From Taudactylus pleione (Eukaryota > Chordata > Amphibia > Anura > Myobatrachidae): a DNA stretch of 64,000 bases. The translations under genes and the position numbers were made by a program. Every line of letters begins with the position of its first letter. Positions within the stretch are counted from its first letter, which is position 1. Below, in pieces: positions 18,893-30,585 of the stretch. The stretch spans positions 243,501-307,500 of the forward strand of contig JAUIMM010000519.1 in assembly GCA_031769625.1 (NCBI GenBank), in the 5' to 3' direction. The notes beneath the pieces were generated by a model. That model was not told where the DNA came from, searched no databases, and saw only the letters and a program-made list of their open reading frames with translations.

Positions 18893-21800
18893 TCATCATC
18901 ACTTAATTTTTACAAAAGCGTGCATTTTCACCTGCAATTGTAAAAATTAAGTTATTGGGCCATTCATCAAGAAGGTAAAGCAGGAGATATCTGTGATACT
19001 TACCTTCCTTTTGCGGAATGGCCTGCTGTCCCCATACACTAGTATCACAGATATCTCCTACTTAACTTCCATTTGCGGAATGGCCCACTGTCTCCATACA
19101 CTAGTATCACAGATATCTCCTACTTACCTTCCTTTTCCGCAATGGTCCACTGTCTCCATACACTAGTATCACAAATATCTCCTACTTACCTTCCTTTTGC
19201 GGAATGGCCCACTGTCCCCATTCACTAGTATCACAGATATCTCCTACTTACCTTCCTTTTTGCGGAATGGCCCACTGCCCCATACACTAGTATCACAGAT
19301 ATCTCTGCTTACCTTCCTTTTGCGGAATGGCCCACTGTCTCCATACACTAGTATCACATATATCTCCTACTTACCTTCCTTTTGCGGAATGGCCCGCTGT
19401 CCCCATACACTAGTATCACAGATATCTCCTACTTACCTTCCTTTTGCAGAATGGCCCAATGTCTCCATTCACTAGTATCACAGATATCTCCTACTTACCT
19501 TCCTTTTTGCGGAATGGCCCACTGCCCCATACATTAGTATAACAGATATCTCCTACTTACCTTCCTTTTTGCGGAATGGCCCGCTGTCCCCATACACTAG
19601 TATCACAGATATCTCTTACTTACCTTCCTTTTGCGGAATGGCCCGCTGTCCCCATTCACTAGCATCACAGATATCTCCTACTTACCTTCCTTTTTGTGGA
19701 ATGGCCCACTGTCCCCATACACTAGTATCACAGATATCTCCTACTTACCTTCCTTTTGTGGAATGGCCCAATGTCTCCATTCACTAGTATCACAGATATC
19801 TCCTACTTACCTTCCATTTTGCGGAATGGCCCACTGCCCCATACATTAGTATAACAGATATCTCCTACTTACCTTCCTTTTTGTGGAATGGCCCGCTGTC
19901 CCCATACACTAGTATCACAGATATCTCCTACTTACCTTCCTTTTGCAGAACGGCCCACTGTCTCCATACACTAGTATCACAGATATCTCCTACTTACCTT
20001 CCTTTTTGCGGAATGGCCCGTTGTCCCCATACACTAGTATCACAGATATCTCCTACTTACCTTCCTTTTGCGGAATGGCCAAATGTCTCCATACACTAGT
20101 ATCACAGATATCTCCTACTTACCTTCCTTTTTGCGGAATGGTCTGCTGTCTCCATACACTAGTATCACATATATCTCCTACTTACCTTCCTTTTGCGGAA
20201 TGGCCCGCTGTCCCCATACACTAGTATCACAGATATCTCCTACTTACCTTCCTTTTGCAGAATGGCCCAATGTCTCCATTCACTAGTATCACAGATATCT
20301 CCTACTTACCTTCCTTTTTGCGGAATGGCCCACTGCCCCATACATTAGTATAACAGATATCTCCTACTTACCTTCCTTTTTGCGGAATGGCCCGCTGTCC
20401 CCATACACTAGTATCACAGATATCTCTTACTTACCTTCCTTTTGCGGAATGGCCCGCTGTCCCCATTCACTAGCATCACAGATATCTCCTACTTACCTTC
20501 CTTTTTGTGGAATGGCCCACTGTCCCCATACACTAGTATCACAGATATCTCCTACTTACCTTCCTTTTGTGGAATGGCCCAATGTCTCCATTCACTAGTA
20601 TCACAGATATCTCCTACTTACCTTCCATTTTGCGGAATGGCCCACTGCCCCATACATTAGTATAACAGATATCTCCTACTTACCTTCCTTTTTGTGGAAT
20701 GGCCCGCTGTCCCCATACACTAGTATCACAGATATCTCCTACTTACCTTCCTTTTGCAGAACGGCCCACTGTCTCCATACACTAGTATCACAGATATCTC
20801 CTACTTACCTTCCTTTTTGCGGAATGGCCCGTTGTCCCCATACACTAGTATCACAGATATCTCCTACTTACCTTCCTTTTGCGGAATGGCCAAATGTCTC
20901 CATACACTAGTATCACAGATATCTCCTACTTACCTTCCTTTTTGCGGAATGGTCTGCTGTCTCCATACACTAGTATCACATATATCTCCTACTTACCTTC
21001 CTTTTGCGGAATGGCCCGCTGTCCCCATACACTAGTATCACAGATATCTCCTACTTACCTTCCTTTTGCAGAATGGCCCAATGTCTCCATTCACTAGTAT
21101 CACAGATATCTCCTACTTACCTTCCTTTTTGCGGAATGGCCCACTGCCCCATACATTAGTATAACAGATATCTCCTACTTACCTTCCTTTTTGTGGAATG
21201 GCCCGCTGTCCCCATACACTAGTATCACAGATATCTCCTACTTACCTTCCTTTTGCAGAACGGCCCACTGTCTCCATACACTAGTATCACAGATATCTCC
21301 TACTTACCTTCCTTTTTGCGGAATGGCCCGTTGTCCCCATACACTAGTATCACAGATATCTCCTACTTACCTTCCTTTTGCGGAATGGCCAAATGTCTCC
21401 ATACACTAGTATCACAGATATCTCCTACTTACCTTCCTTTTTGCGGAATGGTCTGCTGTCCCCATACACTAGTATCACAGATATCTCCTACTTACCTTCC
21501 ATTTGCGGAATGGCCCACTGTCTCCATACACTAGTATCGCAGATATCTCCTACTTACCTTCCTTTTGCAGAATGGCCCAATGTCTCCATTCACTAGTATC
21601 ACAGATATCTCCTGCTTACCTTCCTTTTTGCGGAATGGCCCACTGTCCCCATACACTAGTATCACAGATATCTCCTACTTGCCTTCCTTTTGCGGAATGG
21701 CCCACTGTCTCCATACACTAGTATCACAGATATCTCCTACTTACCTTCCTTTTTGCAGAATGGCCCACTGCCCCATACACTAGTATCACAGATATCTCCT

Positions 21801-22466
21801 GCTTGCCTTCCTTTTGCGGAATGGCCCACTGTCTCCATACACTAGTATCACATATATCTCCTACTTACCTTCCTTTTGCGGAATGGCCCGCTGTCCCCAT
21901 ACACTAGTATCACAGATATCTCCTACTTACCTTCCTTTTTGCGGAATGGCCCACTGCCCCATACACTAGTATCACAGATATCTCCTGCTTGCCTTCCTTT
22001 TTGCGGAATGGCCCACTGCCCCATACACTAGTATCACAGATATCTCCTGCTTGCCTTCCTTTTGCAGAATGGCCCAATGTCTCCATTCACTAGTATAACA
22101 GATATCTCCTACTTACCTTCCTTTTGCGGAATGGCCCGCTGTCCCCATACACTAGTATGGGGACAGAATTCATCAAGTTCTGAAAATATTATATTTTTGG
22201 AGCTTGACTGTGGGAGCATTCACCATCTTCAGATGGCGAATGCTCCTGCTCAGGGCTCGCAACCTGCTCCTTCCCTATGGGAAGGAGGTCCGGATTGCAA
22301 AGAGTGATCTTTTCGGATACCTCCGCCTCTGTCCAGCTCCTTCCACCGGACGTCGGGGCTATTGTGCGCATGCGCAGTCCCGTCGCCGCTACGAAAAGGA
22401 GCAGTGAAGCCGCTCGCAGGGACAGCTGATTTCGCATTAGCTGTCACCGCGCTGGAGCAATGATGA
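18893..22466. mobile_element. Probable inverted-repeat element amplified by an internal 63-bp array
   Basis: The left flank of the array has GGGCC(T)ATTCATCA segments around a small hairpin (18893-18962, AATTTTTACAA with its complement). The right flank has AATTCATCAAG and ends ATGATGAATTT. These ATTCATC/GATGAAT words point inward from both sides. The right flank also has a strong pair (GGGAGCATTCACCATCTTCA / GATGGCGAATGCTCC, about 22212-22250). Limits are uncertain and no coding region is present. Confidence 0.4.
19000..22165 (+). repeat. 63-bp tandem array, about 50 copies
   Basis: The unit contains CTAGTATCACAGATATCTCC, TACTTACCTTCCTTTTGCGG and AATGGCCCACTGTCTCCATA, 62-63 bp long. A block of 13 units (811 bp) is repeated: the sequence from about 19450 recurs at about 20260 and 21070 with the same variants in the same order. 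A shorter 8-unit step (499 bp) occurs later. One inverted unit fragment (AGATATCTGTGATACT, 18985-19000) opens the array. Confidence 0.95.
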
Positions 22467-22496
22467 ATTTCACCGGCAGCCGCGGCCAGTTAGAAT

Positions 22497-22536
22497 GTTA
22501 ATTATCGGGGTCTATTCAGACCTTGATAATTAACAT
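22497..22536. repeat. Small hairpin
   Basis: GTTAATTATC and GATAATTAAC form a perfect 10-bp stem around an 18-base loop containing GGGGTCTATTCAGACC, itself partly self-complementary. Confidence 0.5.
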
Positions 22537-22553
22537 CATGAGTAGGTCCCTCA

Positions 22554-22958
22554 GGGGTCTATTTACTAAGCAGTGTTATCTCACAGGCTCTGTTTGAAAA
22601 ATGACAGTTGGGAGCTGATTGGCTGGCACCTTATCACTTTCTTATCACTTTTCACTCTGAGCCTGATTCAGAGTTGGACGCTCTGACAGAGCGCTCGTTC
22701 TGAAGCAGGGCCGTCCCACTGACATCACCAAAGGGGGCGTGCTGTCAATCACCATCGACAGCACGCCCCCTTTGGTGCGAGACCCTTAACGACGGCTTGG
22801 CCGTCGTTTTTCGGGTCTCGTGCATGCGCACGACGGAGCCGCCTCCGTCGTGCACATGCGCACTTGGGCAACATCGACCCGATTGCGAGCGCTCAGCGCT
22901 CACGAGCGGGTCTGAATTAGGCCCTCTGTCTCCTAACACTGCTTAGTAAATAGACCCC
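22554..22958. mobile_element. MITE (B), split by a Harbinger MITE
   Basis: Ends GGGGTCTATTTACTAAGCAG and CTGCTTAGTAAATAGACCCC-like are flanked by TCA on both sides. The inner arms contain GACAGTTGGGAGCTGATTGG. Other copies are at 56869-57042 and 59876-60052. The insertion 22659-22924 breaks the right arm, and part of the left arm is deleted. Confidence 0.85.
22659..22924. mobile_element. Harbinger-type MITE nested in MITE B
   Basis: It begins GAGCCTGATTCAGAG and ends CTGAATTAGGCCC, flanked by TCT (22656-22658, 22925-22927). The interior has an 18-19-bp stem (AAAGGGGGCGTGCTGTCAAT with its complement, about 22730-22777) and a CGACGGAG hairpin. It is a short relative of 24700-25248. Confidence 0.85.
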
Positions 22959-23611
22959 TCAGTCTCATAAGCTTTCCAAAATATAGTGCTATGTCCCACA
23001 TCAAAAGTCTGGTATATGAACACTGTGTTCACTTAGTGGTCTCCTCAAATCCAAATGATCTGCTCCCCCAATCAGCCTCTTCCTGTTCAGGTTCCTCTCA
23101 CTCCAGTGTCCTCTTATTTTTACCTTAAATGTTAGAGATAGGCAGAATCAGGCACTTCACAGATACTATGTATGTAGGCAATGAGGTAAGATATACGTTA
23201 CTTACCCGGAATGTTTCTTGGGAGCTTGCTGGTCCTGTGAGTTGCTCTGTTTCTTTCTGGCAATAATGTAGTTATAGAGGTGTGGGGTCTTGGCATGGAG
23301 TATGTATTAGGCCAGAGGTGGTTAAACATCAATTCATTTTAGCATTCCAGTTATAAGAGGTACTATAATATGAGGATCAAGTACCCATGCAAACCAATGG
23401 TAATATAAAATATCAATACACAGGATGATCCCAGAAGGACCCCCTTTAAGTATAAACACAGTCACTGAATAGTTATGCCTATAAATGGCAGTGCATGTGA
23501 CCCAACGCGTTTCATCATCATAGGACTTTTGTCAAGGGTTGAGTGGTATGGTGAGATGTCTAATATAAATACCTAAAGTTGTGTCTTATAAAAGGTTGTT
23601 TGCGATTCTTG
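22959..23611. other. Unassigned sequence with an AACGCGTTTC motif
   Basis: I recognise no gene here. At 23503-23530 the sequence CAACGCGTTTCATCATCATA is followed by GACTTTTGTCAAGGG. A similar box, AACGTGTTTCGCTGG with TTCATCAGAAGG, is at 30523-30568. The two may be ends of one dispersed repeat family. Confidence 0.35.
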
Positions 23612-23845
23612 TTACACTAATAAGAAGATTGAAATAGTTTCCTTTAAGTGATTTTTAAAACAAACAACAGTATTAGTAGTGAGTAGGGAGTTTAAGCTAA
23701 GAGCTATTGGGTGTTAAGGAAACATCGTTAGGCAGTTTTATAAGCTGTTAAAAAAATAAAAGAACAAAAAACAAACAAACAGCTTTTAGTTAGACTAGAG
23801 GTCTTTAGTATTAGCATGTTCAAGCATAAATTAATGACTAGTAAC
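23612..23845. repeat. Unclassified dispersed repeat, copy 2
   Basis: Direct copy of the segment at 8935-9190, with several small insertions and deletions and scattered substitutions. No terminal repeats are visible. Confidence 0.6.
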
Positions 23846-24699
23846 AATTTAGTTTTTAGTCAATTTTGATATAGTTATGTAGCATCTTTAGTCTTAAGGA
23901 GGAATTAAATTCCCCAGCATCAATGCGAAGTGCTTCCGCTGGCATTGCAAGTTTCCCTCTCGCACCATAGAGGTGATAGGGAAATCTTGCGATGTCTGCA
24001 TTAACGTCATTGGCCGATATGTACACAGCAGGGCATTGCGGCAGTGACTGGTGGCGCATTGCCAGGAATGAAATCCACCTCTCTCCCCCCTTAGAACGCA
24101 ATATTGTTAGTAGGTTGATATTACAGTGCAGTATGGAACACAGAGAGTATAGTGCTGACCTGGAATATGATTTTATTTTATTTTTTATCTGACAAGAGCA
24201 GTGCAGACAGCTCAGTTTCAGCATTTGAGCCAGTATAGCCAGCGCTGGCAAAGGGCAGTGCAGCAATGTGGAACAAAGTGGTAGTAGGTGCTGTGCCAAG
24301 CACTGAAATCAGGGTTCAGGGAGGATAGCTACAGAATGCAAGCCCCAGAATTGCGGTGCAAGCACAGCCGCCGGTCGGTGTGAAGTGGAAGAAGGACAGT
24401 CACAGAGAGTGAGGGTGCAAAGAAGTCCCAGAGATCCAACAGTAGTGTGCCAGACAACATACTATACTTAACCCAGTGTGTCCACCACTAACATGCAAAT
24501 TCCCTACAGTCCTCTGTACAGAGTACAGCCAGACATTACTGTGCAGACACACAATTTCACGCCCTTAGAGTTTATGCAGCTGTTTATCTCAGACAAACCT
24601 TTAGTGTTTAGTTTTTGAACAAACAAATCTCTAGGCTCAGCAGTTCACAGCCGAGAATCCCACATCCAGCTATAGAGCTGGAACTCAACTACTGTGTTA
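23846..24699. other. Unassigned sequence with a possible MITE remnant
   Basis: About 23898-24110 (GAGGAATTAAATTCCCC, then TTGCAAGTTTCCCTCTCGCA, CATAGAGGTGATAGGGAAA, TGACTGGTGGCGCATTGCC) resembles 61540-61735 in order and wording, suggesting an old repeat. The minus-strand frame at 23856-24299 (147 codons) is not protein-like. The remainder is unrecognised. Confidence 0.35.
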
Positions 24700-25248
24700 G
24701 GCCCTCATTCAGAGCCGTACGCTCTGAGCAGAGCGCACGCTCTGCATGAGGGCCGGGCTCCTTTTTCATGGAGCGTCCTCCTGGACGCTCGTATAGCTGT
24801 GGGTCACCACCCACAGGCTATACGAGCGTGCATTTTGATGGCCGCGATGGTCGAGACCATCGCGACCATCGAAATTGCGAGCCGGAGCCTGCGGTTGAGG
24901 TTTTCAACCGCAAGCTCCGGAGTGATTTTGGCTCTATCAGAGCCAAAATCACTCCCACTGACATCACTAGTGATGTCAGTGGGCCGGCTTCTGACGGGAG
25001 GCGTTCCCGTGGGAACGCCCCCGTCAGGGAGGCACGCCCCCGGCACGCCCACCAAAGGGGGCGTGCTGTCAATCAACATTGACAGCACGCCCCCTTTGAT
25101 CGGACACAACGAGCGAAGGAAAGTCCTTCGCTCGTCGTGTCTGGCGCATGCGCACGACGGAGCTCCCTCCGTCGTGCGCATGCTCAGTGCAGACCATCGA
25201 CCCACTTGCGAGCGTACAGCCGCTCGCGAGTGGGTCTGAATCAGGCCC
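24700..25248. mobile_element. Harbinger-type MITE with long internal hairpins
   Basis: Ends GGCCCTCATTCAGAGC and GTCTGAATCAGGCCC, flanked by TTA (24697-24699, 25249-25251). The interior is a chain of palindromes: GGTCGAGACCATCGCGACC, TTTTGGCTCTATCAGAGCCA, CACTGACATCACTAGTGATG, GGGAACGCC pairs and a GGGGGCGTGCTGTCAAT stem. Confidence 0.9.
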
Positions 25249-25587
25249 TTAGTTCTCATGAGGTTTTTTGGGCTTACTTTTAACTTGGCATTACAAAAAA
25301 ATTGGAATTGCGGTTTCACTGGACTACAAATCCAATCATCACATGCCCCTATATTCTGCAGTGATGCTCTAGTCAGATGGGTCCATAAAGGTGTCATTAA
25401 AGGAGTAGGTAGACACTACTACAGTAGAACCACAATGTGAGCATGAAAGCTAGCATTGGGAGCCATGTAAGGCCTCAGCTGAGATTTAACCCACAGGAGA
25501 ATGTTCATACTGTAGATACAGTTTAGTCAATACCCGTTCAGATTCTAAACAAGAGTGCCTTAGCGCATTTGAGTAACAGGAACCTAT
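25249..25587. other. No recognised feature
   Basis: No gene, terminal repeat or tandem structure was recognised. Confidence 0.35.
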
Positions 25588-25897
25588 GAAATACCGACAG
25601 TCGGGATTCTGAACGTCAGAATCCCGACGCTGGGATCCCGACACTTGGTCGGTATGCTAACCCTCCCCCTTTCCCTACCCTAACTCTAACCCTCCCTCCT
25701 TGGTGCCTAACCCCTTCTCCTCCTTAGTGCCTAACCCTAACCCTGCCCCTAGTTCCTAACCCCTAAACCTAACCCTCCCCTCAACCCTGTCACTTACCTA
25801 TGGCATTCTGGCGGTCGGGATGCCGGGATTCTGACCGGCGTCGGTATTCTGTTGCTGGTAATGTAAGCGTCGGCATCCCGACTGCCGGGATGCCGAA
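25588..25897. mobile_element. MITE with telomere-like C-rich core
   Basis: Flanks consist of repeated GTCGGGATTC/GGGATGCCG words in inverted order, and the core (about 25660-25795) is CCTAACCCT-rich. It is the counterpart of 4983-5402 on the other strand. Exact ends are unclear. Confidence 0.55.
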
Positions 25898-26297
25898 TGC
25901 ACACCGAGAAGATGGCCTGAGGTAAGTGAACAAGTGGATAGAAAACTGGGGGAGCAGGTGCGGAAGAGCGGAGCAAACCTAGCACTGTCCCTGGGTGAGT
26001 ATAAAAGATTCTGGTATTGACTGCATGGAGGGAAGGTTTACTCTTTCCACTCATTTGCAAGCTGGCTGGCTGTGGCAGAGATCAGGGCCTCATTCCGAGT
26101 CGCTTGCAAGGTTGCCGCAGATGCTCGAAAATAAATGTGGATTTTTGCTTGTATACAGACTATGTGTCCGTTCACCTCTGAATAGCCTGCAATTCCACCT
26201 ACATACCCACAACACTTAAACTACATGCAAACTTCTCTCCCTCTCATCAGGTTGCCATGCAAGTTTGTCATTTGGACCTGGAGATGTCAGTTCCTAG
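25898..26297. other. Unassigned; possible MITE terminus
   Basis: At about 26085-26115 CAGGGCCTCATTCCGAGTCG resembles a Harbinger-like MITE end, but I found no partner. The rest is unrecognised. Confidence 0.3.
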
Positions 26298-26302
26298 GAT
26301 AT

Positions 26303-27088
26303 TGTTATGTTCTGGGTTGTTTGTGGACCCGGGGTGGTAGCAGGAGCGATCACAGAAACAGATTTCAAAATAAAACTAGGATTTTTAATAAGTGCTTGAG
26401 TAGACATATAATGTGGCAGTAAATAAAAGTCCAGGAATATATAAATGTGCACAAGAGTTCTGTGGTGGGAGCAAAAGGGTTAATGTCCAAGTAGAAACAA
26501 TTAGAGCTGTCCAGGTGTGCAGGTAGTGAAACTGAAAATAATCAAGCCAGGTTTGCAGGTAGTGAACTGAAAATAATCAAGCCAGGTTTGCAGGTAGTGA
26601 ACTGAAGCGCAGGATGTCAGCAGGCTCAGGCACTCAGGTATGGGCAAGGGTGATGGAGGAAGCGGGGTAGTCCAGTGGGAGCTAGGAGCTGACAGGCAGA
26701 CTGGCAGATAGCGAATTCACAGGAACAGGAAAGCACAGAAAACTCCCTCTCAGCTAGGCTGAGATACACGTTGCACTGGCAAAGAAGGAAGGCACTGACC
26801 CTTCCTAAATACCCCATGCCGTGCTGTTACTGGCCGGAGGGAACATGTGACTCACCTGGATTGGCCAGCCGCATCACATGGCCAGAAGGCAAGATGGCGG
26901 CGCCCATGCCAAACGGAACGGAGACGCCGCCAGGCCTCACCAGCGCAGAGTGACAACAGGGCCGCACAACAATGCACGCAGCCAAAGCCCCCCGCCAGAC
27001 ACCAGCTCCGCCACCAGACAGCCCGCGCCACAACGACCTCACAGGTAACACCCGCCTAGCGCCATGTTGAAATACCCTGGCCGTGACA
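26303..27088 (-). mobile_element. Solo LTR (Gypsy- or ERV-like)
   Basis: The segment starts TGTTATG, ends GTGACA and is flanked by a perfect 5-bp repeat GATAT (26298-26302, 27089-27093), the hallmark of a retroviral-type LTR insertion. Read on the minus strand it begins TGTCACGGCCAGGGTATT and has a TATTTAGG box before a GGAAGGGTCAGTGCC stretch, so the minus strand is the likelier sense. Three 33-bp repeats (AGGTAGTGAACTGAAAATAA-type) lie at 26520-26605. No internal retroviral genes adjoin, so the body was probably lost by LTR-LTR recombination. Confidence 0.7.
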
Positions 27089-27234
27089 GATATAGAGTAT
27101 ATTAGTCCCTTAGAGAATGCTTGTCCAAAGCATATTGATTGCACAGTAGTTACGGTTCTGTGGCGTGAACATGCTTTTATCTTGTTGTGAAAATGGCTAA
27201 ATTACTAAATTGCCCAGATACCGAATACCAACCA

Positions 27235-28755
27235 CCAGGAGTGAAATAACTGGAGAGGGTTAGGGAATTGAAGAGCAAAATAACTGGAGAGGGTTAGGGA
27301 ATTGAAGAGTGGAATAACGGGAGAGGGTTAGGGAATTGGACAGTGGAATAACAGGAAAGGGTTAAGGAATTGGAGAGTGGAATAAGAGGAGAGGGTTAGG
27401 GAATTGGAGAGTGGAATAACTGGAGAGGGTTATGAAATTGAAGAGCAAAATAACTGGAGAAGGTTAGGGAATTGGACAGTGGAATAACTGGAGAGGTTTA
27501 AGGAATTGAAGAGTGGAATAACAAGAGAAGGTTAGGGAATTGGAGAGTGGAATAACTGGATAGGGTTAGGAAATGGAAGAGCAAAATAACTGGAGAAGGA
27601 ATAGGAGAGTAGAGTAACTACAGAGGGTTAGAGAATTGAATAGTGGAATAACTGGAGAGGGTTAAGGAATTGGAGAGTGGAGTAACTGGAGAGGGTTAGT
27701 GAATTGGAGAGAGGAATAACTAGAGTGTTAGGGAATTGAAGAGTGGAATAACTGGAGAGGGTTAGGGAATTGGACAGTGGAATAACAAGAAGAGAGGGTT
27801 AGAGAATTGAATAGTGGAATAACTGGAGAGGGTTAGGGAATGGAGAGTGGAATAACTGGCAAAGGTTAGTGAATTGGAGAGTGGAATAACTGGAGAGGGT
27901 TTGGGATTGGACAGTGGAATAACAGGAGAGGGTTAGGAATTGATGAGTGGAATAACAGGAAGAGAGGGTTAGAGAATTGAATTGTGGAATAACTAGAGAG
28001 GGTTAGGGAATGGAGAGTGGAATAACTGCCGAGGGTTAGGTAATAGGAGAGTAGAGTAACTGGAGAGGGTTAAGGAACTGGAGAGTGGAATAACTGGAGA
28101 GGGTTAAGGAATTGGAGAGTGGAATAACTGGAGAGGGTTAAGGAATTGGAGAGTGGAATAACTATAGCGTTAGGGAATTGAAGAGTGGAATAACTAGAGA
28201 GGGTTAGGGAATTGGAGAGTGGAATAACTGGAGAGGGTTATAGAATTGAAGAGTGGAATAACTGGAGAGGGTTAGTGATTTGAAGAGTGGAATAACTGGA
28301 GAGGGTTAAGGAATTGGAGAGTGGAATAACTGGAGATGGTTAGTGAATTGGAGAGTGGAATAACTGGAGAGGGTTAGGGAATTGGACAGTGGAATAACTG
28401 GAGAGGGTTAGTGAATTGAAGAGTGGAATAACTGGAGAGGGTTAGTGAATTGAAGAGTGGAATAACTGGAGAGGGTTAGTGAATTGCACAGTGGAATAAA
28501 GGGAGAGGGCTAGTGAATTGAAGAGTGGAATAACTGGAGAGGGTTAGTGAATTGAAGAGTAGAATAACTGGAGAGGGTTATGAATTGAAGAGTGGAATAA
28601 CTGGAGAGTGTTAGGGAATTGAAGAGTGGAATAACTGGAGAGGGTTAGTGAATTGGAGAGTGGAATAACTGGAGAGGGTTAGTGAATTGGAGAGTGGAAT
28701 AGCTGGAGAATTAAGGAATTAGAGAATGACATAACTGGAGAGGGTTAGGGAACTG
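27235..28755 (+). repeat. 33-35-bp minisatellite, about 45 copies
   Basis: The unit is built from GTGGAATAACTGGAGAGGG and TTAGGGAATTGAAGA. Units vary by single bases and short indels (GAAGAG/GGAGAG/GGACAG; AGTGAA/AGGGAA). It is not an exact telomere repeat. No flanking terminal repeats were recognised. Confidence 0.95.
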
Positions 28756-28934
28756 TGATTCATATGCGTTCTATATAACATTTTTACTGTATCTTTTTTT
28801 AAATGAGTATCTGTCTAATCTATAATGACCTTTGTTGAAACATCTTGGAATCAAACAGTTACAAATCAATTTGAGAAATCTTTCCTTTGTTATGCCATTA
28901 ATTATGCAAAGTTTATATTGATAGTAACTAATAT

Positions 28935-29426
28935 AGCCTGATTCTGCATGGATCGTAATTGCAAAGCTGCACGCAGGCTATAGATATATGATGTATGCAC
29001 GCAGGCAGCTTTGCAATTGCGATCCATGCAGATATGGTAATGCAGCAGGAGGTATCACGCCTCCTGTTCATTACTCATCTGAGCTACGTTGTCCAATGCA
29101 GCATCGGATAATCTGCGTAACATTGGCCAGCTGTGTTGGCCCATGGGGTTCTGCAGCCAGCCCCCGCAGTTTAGAGGAAGAGGCCAGGAAATCTCCGTCA
29201 GCCAACGGAGATCCTGGCTTCTTCCCTCCCCAGCAACGGCGGCAAAATGGAGGGCATCGCTGCCCCCTCCCCAAACCACAATCACTGACAGTCTGCTGCC
29301 AGTCTGCGAGCGAGTTAGCAGGACCTATTCCGCACACTCGCAGAATGGGTCCTGCGCCTGCACAGATTCCCAAACATCAGGAATCTGCATTCAACAGTGC
29401 ACTAGCGTGTAATGCTGAATCAGGCT
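28935..29426. mobile_element. Harbinger-like MITE
   Basis: The ends are AGCCTGATTCTGCATGGATC and a right end GCTGAATCAGGCT. Near the left, GGATCGTAATTGCAAAGCTG pairs with CAGCTTTGCAATTGCGATCC at about 29005-29026. Related by its terminal word and ATCGCAA motif to 36082-36605 and 62436-62956. No target duplication is clear. Confidence 0.6.
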
Positions 29427-30046
29427 CAAAGTGTGAACTGTTCCCGTTTACCAGACTGTTAGTAAAACAGTTTCCCTCTCCCAGATTATCAATATTTTGT
29501 TAATATAACAAACCCTGAGGGGTAAATTTACTAAGAATTGAATTTGGTCGAGATGACAATCTCGGGTGAGTGTAGGCATGTTTTTCATCTCGCAAATTTA
29601 CTAAAGGCAAAGTCAGGTGAGTTTCAGAGAGATTTCTCTCATCTCACTCGCAAAACTTGGGCGAGCTAGCAAACTCGAATCTTATCACCATCGGCCAAAA
29701 TCTGAAGTACTTTTCAACTAAAAAACAAATCTTGCTAATTTACCAAGAATCGAGTTGTGACTCTCGGGGGAAATGCCTGCAAACTCACTGCCAAATTGAC
29801 GTTTTAAACACTCACCTCCATATCTGCGAGTTTGGCCAAAACATACTCAAATCTTTTTTTTTTTTTTGTAAATTGTTAAATGTGTTTAAATTATTGTAAT
29901 AAAAATGAAGTGAGGTACCCCCAAATAGACTAACCAGCCCCGGACTTGTCAGCCTCTCCTGGTTCTTAAATTTACAGGGAAAAAAATTTGTGTGGTTCCA
30001 CTGTAAATTAAGAACCAGCACCAGGCAGCAGGGCCAGAGCAGGTTT

Positions 30047-30585
30047 TAAATATATGGTCGATAATAATATAATGTAACCAGCGCTATTCAAATATTATGT
30101 GAAAAATATACTATTAATATACAAACGAATGTGTCAGAAAATTACCATTTTATTCAATCTTAAAAAGACATTTGTATAAAAGCTAATAAAAATAAATATT
30201 CAATCAAATCCAAACATCCTGTGGGTAATTAAAGTCTCTCCTATATAAAGATGGTATAGGACTGGCTCCCAAACTGACTGAATATCTGAACACAGCGATA
30301 ATTACCAATTGATGGATTGAAGTGATAACAGTCCTCTTAGCATGTCCTGTGCAAATTCCTGGGGCTGTATATATTAGTCCACTTATATTTGCTGGTCCAA
30401 AGTCCAAGATGGAAGCCTGTTTAGTTGTCCAAAAAATGGTGTTGTCCAAAGGAGAGTTCAAAGTGTCCTGAAGTCCTTATTGACCTCACAGGTGTTGGTA
30501 AAAGAAGTCTGAGTCTCTGCTTAACGTGTTTCGCTGGATCAGTAGTCTCCAGCTTCATCAGAAGGTTCACCATATATTTAAAACC
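30047..30585. mobile_element. Insertion in the left foldback arm, unclassified
   Basis: The right arm has only about 30 bp where the left has over 500, so this is extra sequence. It is bounded by ATATATGG and CCATATAT. It is AT-rich and ends with AACGTGTTTCGCTGGATC... TTCATCAGAAGG, a box also seen in altered form at 23503. No gene. Confidence 0.4.

Noticed and set aside
19197..22307. Many plus-strand frames of 72-93 codons with an ITDISYLPSF-type repeat peptide
   Set aside because: They are translations of the 63-bp tandem array in successive frames. No single long frame exists and the array is not phased to codons consistently.
24804..25397. 197-codon minus-strand and 181-codon plus-strand frames
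   Set aside because: Both arise from the GC-rich palindromic interior of a Harbinger MITE and have no protein-like pattern.
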